Positions 6,184 through 7,871 of a DNA stretch of 7,871 bases are shown piece after piece. The DNA is taken from the NCBI GenBank assembly GCA_005773095.1, contig SXHT01000135.1:1-7871 (forward strand). Reading direction: 5' to 3'. Position 1 is the stretch's first letter; every line of letters begins with the position of its first letter. Source of the stretch: Planctomycetaceae bacterium (lineage in GTDB: Bacteria; Planctomycetota; Planctomycetia; Pirellulales; PALSA-1355). The notes below the pieces were generated by a model that saw only the letters and a program-made list of their open reading frames with translations, made no database searches and was not told the DNA's origin. The translations under genes were made by a program, and so were the position numbers.

Positions 6184-7098
6184 CTATTTGTCAGCGTCCA
6201 AAAGCAATTGCAACCACAGGAGCGAGTTCGTTTGCCAGGCATCCCACATTGGGCCCATGTAGCCGTCCAAGCCATGGCCGCCCGACGGCAATTTGAGGTA
6301 CTCGGACGCTATATCGTGCGACTGGAGTGCGTCGAAAAACGCCTGACTGTTCGAGGGGGGTACGGGCTCGTCGTTTTGTGCGTGTGCCAGGAATGCCGGG
6401 GGGGTGCGGTCGGAGACACGCTTTTCGTTGGAGAACTCTTCGATGAGCTTTGCCGATGGGGAATCGCCCAAGAGGTTCTTCGTTGAACCCGCGTGTCCTC
6501 CTGGTCCCATGGTGATGACCGGATAAACGAGAATCATGAAATCCGGGCGGCAACTCACGCGGTCGACCGGGTTTTTGGCGTCGGCGCTGCCGCCGTCAAA
6601 GTGCGTTCCGGCGGTCGAGGCGAGGTGCCCGCCGGCCGAAAAGCCAACGATGCCGATTCTTTCGGGTTCAATGCCCCAGTCGCGGGCATTCACGCGGACC
6701 GTTCGCAGGGCGCGCTGTGCGTCAAGCAACGGAACTTCGTGGCGACCGGCCGGCAAGCGGTACTCAAGCACGGCTTCGGCAACGCCATGGTTGTTGAGCC
6801 ATTTGGCGATTCCGTGGCCTTCGGGTTCGACGACGACGGCGCCATAGCCGCCGCCTGGACAGATTACGGCGGCAGCGCCATTGAGCCCGGGGTTGTTGGC
6901 GAGCTGTTCGGCTGAAGGCAAGGAGACCGTGAGCCAGGCGTCGGCATTCTCGGACTTGCCATTGCCGAGTGGCGCCTGGCCGTCCCAAAGGGAGAGGCGG
7001 GTCGGGTTGCCTGGTTTGATCGTGGGAGCGTGTTGGGCCTGCGCTTGGAACGATGACACAACAATCGACGCAGAAAGAAATGTCGCGAGGGTTTTCAT
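6184..7098 (-). CDS. Secreted alpha/beta hydrolase (acetylxylan-esterase/BD-FAE-like)
   Basis: This 304-residue protein begins with a signal peptide (LATFLSASIVVSSFQAQA, cleavage near residue 21-22), so it acts outside the cytoplasm. It shows the alpha/beta-hydrolase order: ICPGGGYGAV (79-88) as oxyanion-hole loop, the nucleophile elbow GFSAGGH (152-158) with Ser154, a likely acid D243 in AQNDEPVPP, and His275 in PSGGHGLDGY. The pattern resembles esterases that remove acetyl or other ester groups from plant or algal polysaccharides; the substrate is inference. Length and motifs look complete. The ATG at 7098 is chosen for the signal peptide; Shine-Dalgarno sequence is weak. It follows the broken enolase-superfamily gene by 39 bases on the same strand, so they were probably one operon. 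Its stop lies 5 bases from the solitary REP arm. Confidence 0.92.
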   Translation of the reverse strand: MKTLATFLSASIVVSSFQAQAQHAPTIKPGNPTRLSLWDGQAPLGNGKSENADAWLTVSLPSAEQLANNPGLNGAAAVICPGGGYGAVVVEPEGHGIAKWLNNHGVAEAVLEYRLPAGRHEVPLLDAQRALRTVRVNARDWGIEPERIGIVGFSAGGHLASTAGTHFDGGSADAKNPVDRVSCRPDFMILVYPVITMGPGGHAGSTKNLLGDSPSAKLIEEFSNEKRVSDRTPPAFLAHAQNDEPVPPSNSQAFFDALQSHDIASEYLKLPSGGHGLDGYMGPMWDAWQTNSLLWLQLLLDADK

Positions 7099-7137
7099 TT
7101 ATGGGCGTGCTCGGTCTCGGACGTTGGAGGAGTGATA

Positions 7138-7587
7138 TCAGGCACGAATCGAATCGAAGTCTAGCGCCTGCTCGTTGATCTCGACACCCAGGCCCGCGGG
7201 GAACGACGAGCATGGCGCCCTGGACTTCGAGCGGTTGGCATAAGATTGTACCAGACAAATACTGGGGGCCATTGAGGGCTGCGGGGAAATCAAGCTCGTA
7301 GGCGGAGAACAACACGGCGCTCGCGGCCGGCGACAAGTCCGGGTCGGTCAAGCCGCTGCCGAGGATCATCAGTTCGCGGTCGTGGGCGAATTCGATTTGT
7401 CGACGCGCTTCGGTCAAGCCTCCGCAGCGGGCGACCTTGATTGCCAGGCTATCAAGCAGTTCTAGTGCGTAAAGTTCTTCAAGATCGACCAGGCTGACGA
7501 GCGGCTCGTCAAGCAGAATGGGGAGTGCGCCCTGGCGCCGCAATCGGGCCAAGCCCGCCAGGTTTGCACGCGAGCAATGGTTGGCAT
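7138..7587 (-). pseudogene. Mandelate racemase/muconate-lactonizing (enolase superfamily) gene with internal deletion and frameshift
   Basis: Three pieces are visible. An ATG at 7587 opens MPTIARVQTWRA, typical of the N-terminal cap of this family, but its frame stops at 7462 after 41 codons. From about 7560 a second frame reads NLAGLARLRRQGALPILLDE and onward, matching the C-terminal barrel: DEPL metal motif, LAIKVARCGGLTEARR, GSGLTDPDLSPAASAVLFSA, GPQYL and VQGAMLVVP. About 200 residues between the pieces are absent, and the join is out of frame. Third, at the G4 run 7198-7201 the frame shifts again: removing one base would give VVPAGLGVEINEQALDFDSIRA and a stop at 7138. As written, the barrel frame runs on to 6764 inside the hydrolase. 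It cannot encode a working enzyme. It sits 64 bases after the dehydrogenase stop. Confidence 0.8.
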
Positions 7588-7651
7588 GGCCTGGAGGGGC
7601 AAGCGGTTTGGGCGCTGGGAATGCGGCCAGTTGTTAATCACTCCCGCGAAC

Positions 7652-7871
7652 TCAGCCGTCGAGCACGGCGTCCATCACGCGGTCACCCATTTGCCGAGTC
7701 GTGAGGTCTCCGCCGAGATCGGGTGTGCGAAAGCCTGCCGCGAGCGTGCGTTCGACAGCGTCGCGAAGCGCAGCGGCCGCAGCGGGTTGGTTGAGCCAAT
7801 CGAGCATCATTGCGGCGCTTAGCATCGCGGCGACCGGATTGGCAATTCCCTGGCCGGCAATGTCGGGCGCC
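7652..7871 (-). CDS. Isopropylmalate/isocitrate dehydrogenase family protein, C-terminal 72 residues
   Basis: Only the C-terminal end is in the window; the start lies beyond the right edge. APDIAGQGIANPVAAMLSAA (visible residues 1-20) and RTPDLGG (48-54) are the C-terminal signature of NAD(P)-dependent decarboxylating dehydrogenases: 3-isopropylmalate dehydrogenase (LeuB), isocitrate dehydrogenase and tartrate dehydrogenase. These oxidise a 2-hydroxy diacid with loss of CO2, using a divalent metal. The short tail cannot separate the substrates. Its place before an enolase-superfamily gene and a secreted esterase suggests catabolic context rather than a leucine operon, but this is inference. 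The stop at 7654-7652 is clean. Confidence 0.88.
   Translation of the reverse strand, partial: APDIAGQGIANPVAAMLSAAMMLDWLNQPAAAAALRDAVERTLAAGFRTPDLGGDLTTRQMGDRVMDAVLDG

Noticed and set aside
5893..6486. Plus-strand frame spanning the deacetylase fragment, the repeat and the hydrolase
   Set aside because: It is out of frame with the deacetylase motifs and antisense to the hydrolase, so it is a chance frame.

Overview
The window looks like part of a planctomycete chromosome, probably of Pirellulales type and possibly from a metagenome assembly. The signs are high GC, secreted enzymes of the ceramidase-like and alpha/beta-hydrolase kinds, an enolase-superfamily gene beside an isopropylmalate-dehydrogenase-like gene, and short repeats whose core resembles REP/REPIN repeats tied to RAYT (Y1) transposases. 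This assignment rests on gene content and recalled family distributions, not on a search.

Left block (1-2935, all minus strand). In transcription order it holds a NIF3/DUF34 metal-binding protein, a family 2 glycosyltransferase, and an uncharacterised protein with a GHQP motif that runs off the left edge. The last two overlap by 4 bases (ATGA), so they are probably coupled. A perfect palindrome containing a -10-like hexamer lies upstream of the glycosyltransferase.

Middle block (2936-4909). A 328-base intergenic stretch holds several hairpins and one REP-like repeat. It is followed by an intact secreted neutral/alkaline-ceramidase-like protein on the plus strand.

Repeat-bounded block (4910-6178). 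A 136-bp REPIN-like palindrome (4910-5045) and a solitary identical arm (6130-6178) form a perfect 49-bp terminal inverted repeat. Between them are the 5' parts of two divergent genes, a nitrilase-superfamily amidohydrolase and a histone-deacetylase-family hydrolase. Both are cut at the repeats and lack part of their catalytic residues. Their shared upstream region carries a 10-bp inverted repeat and a TATAAT box placed for a leaderless transcript.

Right block (6184-7871, all minus strand). In transcription order it holds the end of an isopropylmalate/isocitrate-dehydrogenase-family gene, a wrecked mandelate racemase/muconate-lactonizing-type gene (internal deletion plus a likely 1-base frameshift), and an intact secreted alpha/beta hydrolase. 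This resembles a catabolic operon with a dead middle gene.

The main theme is decay and rearrangement focused on one short repeat family. Three of the nine protein genes are broken, and two of the breaks fall exactly at repeat ends. Either the repeats drove real rearrangements, or an assembler joined unrelated pieces through them; long reads would decide.
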